Origin: Drosophila pseudoobscura
Lineage: Eukaryota; Arthropoda; Insecta; Diptera; Drosophilidae
Reading direction: 5' to 3'
DNA length: 64,000 nt
NCBI RefSeq assembly: GCF_009870125.1
Contig: NC_046679.1
Coordinates: forward strand, 2,542,001 to 2,606,000
In this document: piece by piece, positions 11,419-21,059 of the stretch
Layout of the letters: each line of letters starts with the position of its first letter
How positions within the stretch are numbered: position 1 is the first letter of the stretch
Notes under the pieces: generated by a model
The model's input: only the letters and a program-made list of their open reading frames with translations
Database searches by the model: none
What the model was told of the DNA's origin: nothing
Translations under genes and position numbers: made by a program

Positions 11419-12610
11419 TTTTTCATCCTACTGCAAGGACCAATAAATGGCATTAGTAACACACATCTCAAGGCCGCAAACAAGAGGTGAAAGTGAAGGT
11501 AAGGGTAATGTGAACCATGCGGTATGAGCAATGCTACGCGAATGCGAATGCGAATGCCACAGGTTCAAACGTTTTTCAAGTGTTTGTCATCGACAGTTAC
11601 CACACACTTTGTTGTTGCCTGATAAGTCCTTCTCTACCACACACGATAAGAATCTGTTTGATAATTAATCATTGTTCTACGCCTACTGACGCGATGCGAC
11701 GAGCAGTGAGTCATAGCCCCTGTAGTTCGACAGGAGAGAAGGAGTATATTTGCTGGTCAGGAAAACCTGACTCCATCGTACAATTGGATCTCTCAGAGAT
11801 ATGGATAGATTAGAAAGCTCAATCAGAAGCTTTTTTGGCTACAGGGCCTTGAGCTTCGGTCAGCTGCTGCTGGTACGCCTCATCTGATCACATGCGTTAT
11901 CAATTAATGTCATAATCCCCCGCCGCCCACTCATTATGGCAGTAACTCTATTGATTGCCCACAAGTGAATATATAAATATATATGCTACCATGAACTTGA
12001 CAAAAAGTATAATGTAGAAACCAAAAATTCAGGGGGTGGAAATTCAGGCCCGTTTCACCGGCGCGATGGGGTGGGCGGGCGTGCGGTCGGTTGCTTTATG
12101 CTTTGGTGGGGCAGGCTCTCCGGCTCTGGTCTCGGTCTCGGTCTCGGTCTCTGTCTCTGGCTCAGGGTCTAGTGAATGCAACGTGAACGTAAACGATATT
12201 ACTATTGATTTTGTAGCTGCTGGAATGAAGGTCACACGTCCCACAAAAAAAAAGAGAACACGGCAAACTAAAATCTGTATGCGCCCACATCGGACCCACG
12301 AAAAGCTCTGCTCCCCCACACACATGCATAAAAAACGAAAGCCCACAAATCGAGAGCAACAACAACAGTTGGGAAGGTAAACAGTTAAAATTATGTAGAT
12401 AATTTATGCACGGCATGCTTCAAGGACTTGATAAATTATTCTGTTTTTCTGTGTTTTTCTTCTTGTCCTTCTCGTGAAACTCACATAATTGGAAGAGCAA
12501 CATTTGAAGGCAATTGGCGATAAACAGTGCTGCTGCGGCTCAGGGTAAAGTAATTAAAACGCCGCCGAGCAAATGCGAAATTTAAAGAAATTTTGTGTTT
12601 GCAACGTAAG

Positions 12611-12615
<5 letters not shown>

Positions 12616-12648
<33 letters not shown>
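12616..12648. repeat. (CA)n microsatellite
   Basis: Sixteen uninterrupted CA units, with shorter CA runs on both sides. Confidence 0.95.
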
Positions 12649-12650
<2 letters not shown>

Positions 12651-13130
12651 ACACACACGCGTCAACACGGGCTCTTGTACTCGCTGAGAAGTCTGATTTT
12701 GCTCCACTCTTCTTCTTCTGCTCAACACCACTTTTCACTTTTTTCCACTGCAGCGGCCCCGTACGCCTCGCCGCTCTTGTGCTATCACCACGCCACTCGT
12801 ATAAGTATATCAGTTGCGGTCGAAATTTGCATCGCCGCAAGAAGCTGTTTTTTAAATTTAATTGTGTGCTGAATGAAATTGTTTTTTATGTTCGTGTAAA
12901 ATTATGCGCCGTAGTGGACGACTAGGGATGTGAAGTGACATCGATGAGCATACAGCTATCGATTGCCCGCCGCTAACTTGCCTAAAAAGCCGCTACAAAA
13001 CTAAATTAAAACCCAAACCTGCTTGCCACACAGTGTAAATGACTGTAGAATATCACGGCTAGGTCGAATAAAAGTTGCAAAACGGCGAATCTCCGGCAGA
13101 AATTGCAGTTATTTATTAATCGATAGCATA

Positions 13131-13277
13131 ATGGAAAACCGATGGCCCACCAACCAGTGGGTATTTAAAAATACGCACGAATATTATGAAACTGGTGATG
13201 AGAGGATGGATCTACAAGAGGAATTGCAAACAATATTATTTTCCGCAGCTGAACTCAAGTTGTTAACCAGAAGGTGA
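13131..13277 (+). CDS. Candidate small ORF, 48 aa
   Basis: ATG at 13131 in a favourable context (A at -3, G at +4) opens a 48-residue frame starting MENRWPTNQWVFKNTHEYYE and ending in two arginines. Composition is protein-like: three tryptophan or paired-tyrosine features in the first third and an acidic amphipathic stretch (DLQEELQ). It is not low-complexity. I do not recognise it. The stop overlaps an AG|GTGAAG that could act as a donor, so it might instead be a first coding exon. Splicing to eEF1gamma exon 2 would be out of frame. It sits ~360 nt upstream of the eEF1gamma ATG. Confidence 0.35.
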   Translation: MENRWPTNQWVFKNTHEYYETGDERMDLQEELQTILFSAAELKLLTRR

Positions 13278-13380
13278 AGAGGAAGGCGAAGTGGGCTAGG
13301 TTCGGTTTTTCATCATACGAGACGCTATATTGGTGTTGCGGAGCAAAAACAGCAATCGCCGTAGCAAGAAACCAAGTCAA

Positions 13381-13501
13381 ATATTCAAAACGAACCAGCC
13401 AAGTAGAAAATCGATTCATTAATCGGATAAAATTATGTCGGCAGGGCTGAGAGATCTAGATAGCTAGTAATATTCGACGGAATATCAAAAACAAGGAATA
13501 T
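13381..13501. repeat. Dispersed repeat, copy A (related to 39501-39623)
   Basis: About 120 bp sharing long identical blocks with 39501-39623, for example GATTCATTAATCGGATAAAA and ATATTCGACGGAATATCAAA. A third, more diverged copy is near 39335-39422. The repeat is non-coding. The family is not identified; a DINE-1/SGM-type element of Drosophila is possible but unproven. Confidence 0.7.
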
Positions 13502-13618
13502 AAAACTTCAATTCGTCAGTATATTTCCGGTATACTTTCAAAGTGAGACGGTATATTTTGGTATATTTCTGAGGCTCATACGATATATTTGGTCGACTAA
13601 TGGGTCGCACTGGGCACA

Positions 13619-13627
13619 CTTCTCTCC
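13619..13627 (+). promoter_or_regulatory. eEF1gamma: TCT-type (TOP) initiator of eEF1gamma
   Basis: The pyrimidine run CTTCTCTCC lies ~15-20 nt before the ATG, matching the TCT initiator/5'TOP arrangement used by Drosophila translation genes with very short leaders. A motif-1-like GGGTCGCACTG lies just upstream. The start site itself is inferred. Confidence 0.45.
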
Positions 13628-13640
13628 GGCAGAAATCACG

Positions 13641-15228
13641 ATGTCGACTGGTGTAAGTAAAAAAAACGCCGCAAAAATTTGCAAAATACAAAGCAATCAT
13701 GCGGCTAAAATTGCAAATTGAATGCTGAACGCGTGCCCAATGGGTCGAAGCACTGGTTACTAATGTTATTTCGTTTTGGATTTGGCTAATTGCAGACACT
13801 TTACACTTACCCCGAGAACTTCCGCGCGTACAAGGCGCTGATTGCCGCCCAGTACTCTGGCGCAAAGGTGAAAGTGGCCGATAACTTCAAGTTTGGTGAA
13901 ACCAACAAATCGGCAGAATTTCTGAAGAAATTCCCCAGCGGCAAGGTAATTGCACATATATGATTTGCATAAGAAAACATGGACAAATCCCTTATCGCTT
14001 TTGGGTGTGTTCGCTTGTGGGTGGTCCGTCGAGCCGGCATGCTACGTCATCAACATTTTTGCTGCTATACTAATTTGTGCCGCGTGTCTTTTTGCAGGTG
14101 CCAGCATTTGAGACCGCTGATGGCAAATACCTGAGCGAATCGAATGCCATTGCTTACTTCTTGGCCAGCGAGCAACTGCGAGGTGGCAAGTGCCCCTTCG
14201 TCCAGGCCCAAGTTCAGCAATGGATCTCGTTTGCTGACAACGAAATCGTGCCTGCCTCCTGCGCACTGGTGTTCCCCCTGCTAGGAATCTTGCCACAGCA
14301 GAGGAACTCCACTGCCAAGCAGGACGTGGAAGGTGTCCTGGCACAGCTCAACCAGAAACTGCTCAATGTCACCTACCTCGCCGGCGAGCGCATCACCCTT
14401 GCCGACATCATTGTTTTCAGCAGCCTGTTGCATCTGTACGAGTACGTCCTGGAGCCGACTGCACGCGCCGAGTTCGGTAATGTGAACCGTTGGTTCCTCA
14501 CCATCCTGAACCAGCCACAGGTCCAGGCTGTGGTCAAGGACTACAAGCTGTGCGAGAAGGCCTTGGTCTTCGACCCCAAGAAGTACGCCGAATTCCAGGC
14601 CAAGCAAGGCGGTGGCAAGCCCCAGCAGCAGCAGAAGCCAAAGGAAGAGAAGAAGCCCAAGGAGAAGAAGGAGGCTGCGCCCAAGAAGGCCGCCGAACCC
14701 GAGGAGTTGGATGCCGCCGATGAGGCCTTGGCTCTGGAGCCAAAATCCAAGGATCCCTTCGATGCCTTGCCCAAGGGCACCTTCAACTTTGACGACTTCA
14801 AGCGCGTCTACTCCAACGAGGAGGAGGCCAAGTCCATCCCGTACTTCTTCGAGAAGTTCGACCCCGAGAACTACTCGATCTGGTTCGGAGAATACAAGTA
14901 CAGCGAGGAGCTGTCCAAGGTGTTCATGTCGTGCAATCTCATCACTGGCATGTTCCAGCGCCTCGACAAGATGCGCAAGCAGGCCTTCGCCTCCGTGTGC
15001 CTCTTCGGTGACGACAACAACAGCACCATCTCCGGTGTGTGGGTCTGGCGCGGACAGGAACTGGCCTTCCCCCTGTCGCCCGACTGGCAGATAGACTACG
15101 AGGTCTACGACTGGAAGAAATTGGATGCCAAGAGCGAGGAAACCAAGAAGCTCGTCACCCAGTACTTCTCCTGGTCCGGCACCGACAAGGGTGGCCGCAA
15201 ATTCAACCAGGGCAAGATTTTCAAATAA
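13641..15228 (+). CDS. eEF1gamma: Translation elongation factor eEF1 gamma subunit
   Basis: Structural subunit of the eEF1B guanine-nucleotide exchange complex that recharges eEF1A with GTP; also binds tubulin and membranes. Exons 13641-13652 (MSTG), 13796-13945 and 14098-15228 give 430 aa. The N-terminal GST-like thioredoxin fold begins [18 protein letters not shown], followed by the GST C-terminal helical domain to about residue 205. Then come a Lys/Glu/Gln-rich linker (about 205-260) and the conserved EF1G C-terminal domain ([19 protein letters not shown] to FNQGKIFK). It is almost identical to the D. melanogaster protein I recall, except at residues 2-3 (ST rather than VK). AATAAA lies at 15268-15273. 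The leader is very short, consistent with a TOP-type mRNA. Confidence 0.97.
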
Positions 15229-15267
15229 GCATAAACACCCCAACACCAACAGCCACACAGCAGCAAC

Positions 15268-15273
15268 AATAAA
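15268..15273 (+). terminator. eEF1gamma: Poly(A) signal of eEF1gamma
   Basis: AATAAA 40 nt after the stop. A second AATAAA at 15495-15500 could give a longer 3' UTR approaching the convergent Cisd2. Confidence 0.65.
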
Positions 15274-15556
15274 ATTTGAGATTCAAAATGCAGCAAAAGC
15301 ACGATGCCTATTCCTTAAGTTCCAACTGATAGTATCATAATGAGACGGTCGTCTATGGTCGTGCTGTGTCCTGGTCTGGTATTTAGTTGTTTCGCCTTCT
15401 GAAGAAGAATCGTTTTTGTATCGCCCATACTTTATATATATCATGATATTGTCCACAAAACCAGCCTGCAGCCAGAAATATAATTTATATAAAGAATAAA
15501 GTTTTCTATAAACAACACATCCCTTCACACTTCATTTAATATCTGATTAGGCAACT

Positions 15557-15562
15557 TTTATT
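15557..15562 (-). terminator. Cisd2: Candidate Cisd2 poly(A) signal
   Basis: TTTATT on + (AATAAA on -), ~170 nt beyond the Cisd2 stop. The Cisd2 and eEF1gamma 3' ends converge within this ~500 bp interval. Confidence 0.5.
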
Positions 15563-15730
15563 GGCTTCTGATTAGATTTGATCCAATACCAAGGTTTGCT
15601 TACGATTAAAAAAGGCTCGACAGGGGGCTTGAAATATTTAAGCAAAAGACTCGCCCCCTTGAAGGGCGAAAATTTCAACAAGGAAATGCTAAACGTGAAC
15701 GTAACGTAACGTATCAATGCACCGCTGGAA

Positions 15731-16738
15731 TTACTTCTTCTTCACCACAACCGGTCCCACGTTGTCGCCCGTCTGCTTGTTGTGCTCGCCATGGCTGCCA
15801 TCGCAGTAGGGCCACTGCGGGAGAAAGGATCACATCACCGATCATGTTTTGAGACAGACAGACAAAGAGAAGAGCTTACGTTCTTGGTTTTCCAGCACCG
15901 GCAGAAAGCGGCCTGGCCTGCAATGTCCTCCACATCAACCATGGTAACCACTTTGGCTTCATTTTTGCGAATCGAGCTGTTGCAGCGTCCCGAATCCTTG
16001 CCAGCGCATCGCGCGGCCGGGCAGAAGGCAAGATAAGTGGTGTATCCGAGGCCGGCCACCACAACTGTGGGTGGAATGAGGGCGAGCCAATCCTTGACTG
16101 AAAATGGCAGAATTTAGGAGCATTAAGCAGGTTTATTTTAAGAAACAGATCTGATCTAGACGTTAGACCGTCGCCCATCCCCCCGCCAGCATCGGTGAGC
16201 TGTAGCCTTGGCATGAAAGAGATACCCTCCACACATAACTGTAAGTGTGTGTTTGATGGAGCGGCACAGCCCACAGGTGCCGTATATTTTCTTTTATCTA
16301 AATTCACTTCCCCCTATCGTTCAGCAGATAAACCGAAGCCAATTAAAAATTGCGTGTTTCCAACACACAACCACAGCGGCAGAATGGCGAGGAGCTCAAC
16401 AAACGTTGCATAATAGGTGCAGTCGGGGGTGGTCTACTGTAAATACTGTCACTGGAAGAAGTGCATTCGCTGCAATCTTATTAATCTGCACATCTCACGT
16501 TGAACACCACGCGTTCTGCTGACAATCTTTAACTCAACAATATCATAGCCCTTGATGCTGTGTCATCGTTGGTGGTTAATGTAGGTCGCCCTTGCAGGCA
16601 AATTCCAATTGAATCGAACGTTCACTTTTCTGGTAACTTACAAGATAGCTTGAACCAGCCCCCAAAGCTATCGGGAATTGGCAAACTGGACAGGTAGTTG
16701 GGCAATGAACTTTTAACTACGTGTGATATAGGCTCCAT
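15731..16738 (-). CDS. Cisd2: CDGSH iron-sulfur domain protein 2
   Basis: Membrane-anchored [2Fe-2S] protein of the ER/outer mitochondrial membrane that affects calcium handling, autophagy and lifespan in animals. Exons 16738-16642, 16097-15880 and 15814-15731 encode 132 aa. An N-terminal membrane segment ([20 protein letters not shown], about residues 37-56) precedes the cytosolic CDGSH domain. Cluster ligands are three cysteines and one histidine: Cys98, Cys100 ([16 protein letters not shown]), Cys109 and His113. The end [10 protein letters not shown] matches the family's conserved NVGP-KK tail. Codons are split cleanly at both introns (S-F-K and N/W). It is transcribed divergently from Brd8; the two start codons are ~315 bp apart. 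Confidence 0.95.
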
Positions 16739-17053
16739 AATCGAGAGTTTCTTCTATATTTTCTTTTCTAGACTGCTTGTCTGAAGACCTGTTTTTGTTG
16801 TTGTTCTTGTTGTTTCAAATGGCGCCTGCGATACAGTAAAGTGCGATGATTTTAAACTCAATCGATAGTTGCGCAATGTTCTTTTGCTGTGTACTAGCAC
16901 TAACCATACAGTACATACATCTATATACTGTATGGTTAGTGGTACTAGAGCTGTCAAACCATCGATAGTAGCAACTGGCACAAAACATCGATAGTGCCAT
17001 CTCCACCTCCAGTGTAAATTGAATACAAAAAACAAATATCTTTAATTTTTTAA
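16739..17053. promoter_or_regulatory. Bidirectional promoter region of Cisd2 and Brd8
   Basis: A short head-to-head intergenic region. It contains three ATCGATAG motifs (at 16861, 16963 and 16987), each one base short of or overlapping the DRE consensus TATCGATA bound by DREF. This is typical of housekeeping promoters. It also holds a perfect 16-bp inverted repeat (16898-16941). No TATA box stands out for either gene. Confidence 0.6.
16898..16941. repeat. Perfect 16-bp inverted repeat
   Basis: The left arm CACTAACCATACAGTA (16898-16913) and right arm TACTGTATGGTTAGTG (16926-16941) are exact reverse complements around a 12-nt spacer. The match continues imperfectly outward (TACTAG on both sides). 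It could form a cruciform or a hairpin if transcribed. Confidence 0.9.
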
Positions 17054-19693
17054 ATGTCGGCCGGGGTACAAGAACGTTTGCAAATGAGCCGAACGCCTCT
17101 GGATACGTGGACCAAGCGAGAGCATCTGTGCCTGGCGTCGTCGGTTTCCTGCAGCGGCGATCAGAACTGGATAACAGTCAGCCGCACGCTGAAAACAGTC
17201 TGCGGCAATGGCAACAGCAACAACAACAGACCGGCAGATTGGTACTCACAGAAGAATTGTGCCCTGCAGTACGGAAACCTGCTGGAGAGCGTGGAGGCCA
17301 CCAAACGCAAGAAGCGCAGCAGCGAGAGCAGCGCCGGGGTCTCCTCCCCGGCCTCGGTGGAGACGCCAACAGAGCTGCTGCTCCGCCGGCTCACGGAGGA
17401 GCGGATGCTGGAGATAAAGGCGCAGATGCGCTCCGACCAGGAAATGTACCTCAAGATACAGCGCGAGATCGATTCGTTGCAGTCGGACGAGGTGAGCGAG
17501 CAGGAGATGCAGGACATGTGGCTGGAAATCGAGAAGGAGCAGGACACGAAGCGCATTGAGGAGATGAAATTGGAGAACCAAATGCGCGAGCGGGAGCAGC
17601 GCAAAAAGGAGATGACGGCAAGCTGGCGCAACAGCAGTCCTGCCGCCCGACGATCCATTCAGACAACAGACACAACCTCCGTCGACATGGACGTGGAGGA
17701 TATCAGCAGCGGTGGCAACAAGCAGCAGTCCGGCCCGTCTCCACTGCTCACATCCCTACTGAAGTCGCCCACAAGCAGCAGTCCAGCTCCTCCTTCGACC
17801 CCCGTGGCTCCTGGCAGTAGTGTGGCCAGAGCCACGGCTCCCACAATAACTTCGCTGCTGACCAGCGGGGCCAGCACCGTGTCCAGCCAGCCAGCCATCA
17901 CCATGAAGAGCCCCACCGACGCGGCATTCATGTCACGCCCCATGACCGGGCCACCAGCGAGTGAGGCCCTCACACCCACCACTCCCACCCTGGAGCGCAG
18001 TCCCTCGCAGGCGGCTCCCACGCTCTCAATGCTGCTGGAAAAGAACAAGGCGGCTGTAAAGGCTGGTGAGGCTGGCGGCAGCTCGGAGAAATCTGAGAGC
18101 ACAGCGAGCCAGGAACAGCCGTTGCTGGATGACGCAGAGTCCGCCTTGGTCGATCCCGATGAAGCCGACCAGCTGCTAGAAGGGATCTCAAACATCGACG
18201 AAATAATCGACGACATTGACATTGACATGGCCAGCGTCATCGATGATGAGATTTTAAAGGAGGTAGATGAGGCGATTGCCTCTCCCGTTGCCGATAAATC
18301 GGATGGAATTGACTTCGAGGACAAGCTGGACGCGCTAAAGCGGGAACAGACCGGGACCACGCCCACCGAGGAAGCTGCCAAGCCTGTAGAAGTGGTGATT
18401 GGCTCTAGTGATGACTCCAACGATAACATACCACTGGCGGCAGTTGCATCGCAGGACAACAGCAAGGACCGCACTCTAACGGCCTCCGAAGGCAATGCAA
18501 CCCCGGAGGATGCGAACCGTTTGGCCAGCGAGGTGGCTGTAGAAGAGATCGGTGAGACAATAACACTTATCAGCACTTCCAGCGAGGATACGGCAGGCTC
18601 TCCGCCAACTATGGCTAAGCCTGAGGAGGACTTGGTCGCCGAATCGGTCCCAAAGGACGAGGAAGAGAAAGCCACAGAAGATGCGACCATTGAAGCTGTT
18701 GGCGAAGCCGTGGACACAGTAAAAGCAACAGATGAGCCGGAAATTAGTCCTGAACCAGCAGCGACAGCAGAAGAAGCCACAGCAAACAAGGAAGATGCCG
18801 ACAAGCAGCAGACGCTGGAGGAAAAGACTGCCACCCCCAATGCAACCGTGGCTGTCTCCCTGCACGACACAGACGAGGAGACATCTTCGTTGACGGACAG
18901 CAGCAAGCAGGATGACCCGCCACGCAGTGTCAGATCGAAGCAGCAGTCCGTCAAGCAACCGGCCACTGAAGAGTCGAAAGCCGACCAGGAACAAGCTGGA
19001 ACTCCCCAGCCCCCGTCGGCACCGGCTCGAGCACCGCTTCTGCGCAAGCTGCCCCATCGAGATCGCTCCGAGAGTCCCATGGTTGACGACGATACCACAA
19101 CAGCCAGCGACCATTCGACGGCTAGATCGAGCACGCGGCGCCGATGTTCATCGACGCCAGTCATCGACAGTATACCCAATTCGCCGGCCTCCAGCGAGCA
19201 CACCGACGAGAAGCGCGAGACCAGAGCCGCCACCAAGAAGCTATTTCTCTCCATCTACGCGACGCTGCAGGAGAGTAAGCACGCAGCTCCCTTCCGGCGG
19301 CCCTTCCACGACGAGCACGCCCAGCGACATGCGGAGATCTGTCTGCGTCACATGGACCTGCCCACCATCAAGCGGAACATCGACTCTGGCCTGATACGTA
19401 GCCTGAACGAACTGCATCGCGACGTGCTGCTCATGGCCCACAACGTCCTGCTGGCCTACAAGCCCCACACCACGCAGCACAAGACGGCGCGTCTGTTTTT
19501 GGAGGATGTCCAGGCGCTGAAGGAGTTCTCGGTGGGGCACGAGACTGCATCGAACAGCACTGGTAGCACCTCCACTCCGGCTGCCAACGCCAGCGGGACC
19601 AGCGGCAGCAGCAGCAGCAGCACCACCAGAGCCGAGAGGCCGCACGGCAGCAAGGCACGGAGCGGCTTCAGGAAGAGCCAAAGGCATCATTAG
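17054..19693 (+). CDS. Brd8: Bromodomain-containing protein 8 homologue (TIP60/NuA4 subunit)
   Basis: Subunit of the TIP60 (NuA4-type) histone acetyltransferase and exchange complex. A single uninterrupted frame of 879 aa. The N-terminal Myb/SANT-like block (LDTWTKREHLCLASSVSCSG, about residues 15-80, including SGDQNW and the ADWYSQK stretch) matches the BRD8 N-terminus. It is followed by a coiled-coil Glu/Arg-rich stretch (about 115-185) with the conserved LTEERMLEIK. The middle ~500 residues are low-complexity, acidic and Ser/Thr/Pro-rich. A bromodomain lies near the C-terminus (about 725-830, from RAATKKLFLSIYATLQ to LFLEDVQALKEF). A Ser/Gly-rich basic tail ends the protein. The lack of introns over 2.6 kb is notable beside its neighbours. 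AATAAA at 19794-19799. It converges on the PLA2 gene, with 119 nt between stops. Confidence 0.93.
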   Translation: MSAGVQERLQMSRTPLDTWTKREHLCLASSVSCSGDQNWITVSRTLKTVCGNGNSNNNRPADWYSQKNCALQYGNLLESVEATKRKKRSSESSAGVSSPASVETPTELLLRRLTEERMLEIKAQMRSDQEMYLKIQREIDSLQSDEVSEQEMQDMWLEIEKEQDTKRIEEMKLENQMREREQRKKEMTASWRNSSPAARRSIQTTDTTSVDMDVEDISSGGNKQQSGPSPLLTSLLKSPTSSSPAPPSTPVAPGSSVARATAPTITSLLTSGASTVSSQPAITMKSPTDAAFMSRPMTGPPASEALTPTTPTLERSPSQAAPTLSMLLEKNKAAVKAGEAGGSSEKSESTASQEQPLLDDAESALVDPDEADQLLEGISNIDEIIDDIDIDMASVIDDEILKEVDEAIASPVADKSDGIDFEDKLDALKREQTGTTPTEEAAKPVEVVIGSSDDSNDNIPLAAVASQDNSKDRTLTASEGNATPEDANRLASEVAVEEIGETITLISTSSEDTAGSPPTMAKPEEDLVAESVPKDEEEKATEDATIEAVGEAVDTVKATDEPEISPEPAATAEEATANKEDADKQQTLEEKTATPNATVAVSLHDTDEETSSLTDSSKQDDPPRSVRSKQQSVKQPATEESKADQEQAGTPQPPSAPARAPLLRKLPHRDRSESPMVDDDTTTASDHSTARSSTRRRCSSTPVIDSIPNSPASSEHTDEKRETRAATKKLFLSIYATLQESKHAAPFRRPFHDEHAQRHAEICLRHMDLPTIKRNIDSGLIRSLNELHRDVLLMAHNVLLAYKPHTTQHKTARLFLEDVQALKEFSVGHETASNSTGSTSTPAANASGTSGSSSSSTTRAERPHGSKARSGFRKSQRHH

Positions 19694-19793
19694 GCGTAGC
19701 ACAAAAGATTCCTCATCAGATAGTATTCCATATCGAGTGCATAACTACACATTTTGGTAACATTTTTATATATTCACTGTTCGTTCCATCAAC

Positions 19794-19799
19794 AATAAA
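19794..19799 (+). terminator. Brd8: Poly(A) signal of Brd8
   Basis: AATAAA 100 nt after the Brd8 stop and only 14 nt short of the convergent PLA2 stop codon. Cleavage would fall inside the PLA2 coding exon, so the 3' ends of the two transcripts should overlap. Confidence 0.65.
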
Positions 19800-19812
19800 G
19801 CCTAACATTTAA

Positions 19813-21059
19813 CTAATCGAAGAATATTAAATTTTGCAAGCGTCGCGATCGGGATGAGTGGCAAATGGACCTTCGCTTGGGACAGTAGTACTTCTTGAGG
19901 CATCGCGAGAGCCGCAGATCGCACTGGCAGAGACGGGCCGCACAGGAGTCGGGACCCCCCCACTCGCCGTGATCGACGGCACACAGGGGCTTGCCCCGAT
20001 AGCACTTCCACACGTACGGGACAAAGTACTCCAAGTAGGAGATGCAGTTGCTCTGGCCGTAGCACTTGTCGTGGAGGCGACAGCATCGATCGATGCCATC
20101 GGCGGGCACCCCATGGCCACCGAAGCCACAGTAGCAGCCGTATCCCTTGTATATCAGCGGATCGCAGCCCGTCGAGCACTTGATCATGGAGTACAGCTTG
20201 GCCACATCCCGTTTGCCGCGATCCGCGGCCATTTTTTGCTCTTCCAAAGGCTCTGGGTCTGGACCCGGCTTCTGGCTGCTGGCATTGTTGAACGTCCACT
20301 TCATGGAGTAGCCAAAGGGATCGTTCACCCGCGCAATATACACGTTCTGTCCGTTCATCAGATCCTCCATCTCTGCGGGCCTGCCACTTGTGGCAGCTAT
20401 GACCCGTATGTCGGTCACGCGGCCATCGAAGTGCTTGTTCTTCAGATCCAGGAGTATCTCATCGCGCGGATATGTATTCTGCCAGCTAATCGCTGGATGA
20501 GTGTCCCTGGAGAGAGTTATTAAAAGGATTGCAGATGCAGATACATATGTATATTACAGATTCTTCTAGCAGCGTCTAAGGAAATGTGTACTCACTTGTG
20601 GCTCTGCTCCAGCCAGGGAAGCGGAGGCTTCAGTTCGCCCGACCATCCTTCCAGGCCCATTTGCTGCCATTCGGCGTGGGGCGAGGTCACCAGGCTGGTC
20701 TTCACATTCGTTTCCGGCGGCTCAGCGGTCAAGGGAGTCGTGCTGGTCGTGGCTGATACTTCGGTGATATTGGGAAAGATTGGCTCCGCGAAATCCGAAC
20801 GCTGCATGGTGAGCAGTTCGTAGCCATCACCGCTGCCACGAGTGGGCATTCTGAAGACAAAGGTGGGATTCGCGCTGCGCATACTTGAACCGTACATTTC
20901 CGGTATAATGTGGTTCAGCAGCTCGGTGTCGTTGGTGACGCCCCTGAAGGCGTTCCTAATGTCATCCATTACCGTGACATTTGCCACAACTCCGCGATAA
21001 TTGAGCAGCATGGGCAGCAGCGACAGCGCCGCCGGCGATACCAATAATATCCACAACAT
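19813..21059 (-). CDS. Secreted phospholipase A2
   Basis: Calcium-dependent sPLA2, hydrolysing the sn-2 ester of phospholipids; an ordinary metazoan secreted enzyme. Exons 21059-20596 and 20506-19813 encode 385 aa, with codon AA|G across the intron. The start ATG at 21059 begins a signal peptide (MLWILLVSPAALSLLPMLL); the frame extends further 5' but has no other ATG. A long pre-domain (residues ~20-250), with several N-glycosylation sequons (NVT, NDT, NIT), ends in a dibasic site (RGKR, 251-254) that may release the mature enzyme. The catalytic domain has the Ca-loop YGCYCGFGG (277-285) and CCRLHDKCY with His300-Asp301. A Cys-rich C-terminal part follows. The likely D. melanogaster match is CG14507 (memory, unverified). 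Confidence 0.9.

Larger units (their letters stand above)
11431..13640. other. Upstream region of Usp1 (5' UTR intron) and intergenic DNA
   Basis: Probably the first intron and promoter of Usp1 plus the intergenic gap to eEF1gamma. It contains a (CA)n microsatellite (12616-12648) and two ATCGAT motifs near 12940-12965, which are DRE-like. It also holds a candidate small ORF (13131-13277), a dispersed repeat (13381-13501), and repeated GGTATATTT motifs around 13520-13600 upstream of eEF1gamma. The Usp1 first exon could not be placed. Confidence 0.5.

Noticed and set aside
12616-12648. CA repeat as a CRISPR-like or regulatory array
   Set aside because: It is a plain microsatellite; there are no spaced direct repeats, and CRISPR arrays do not occur in animal genomes.
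17659-19254. 531-codon - strand frame inside Brd8
   Set aside because: Ser-rich shadow of the acidic Glu/Ala/Thr-rich Brd8 frame on the opposite strand.
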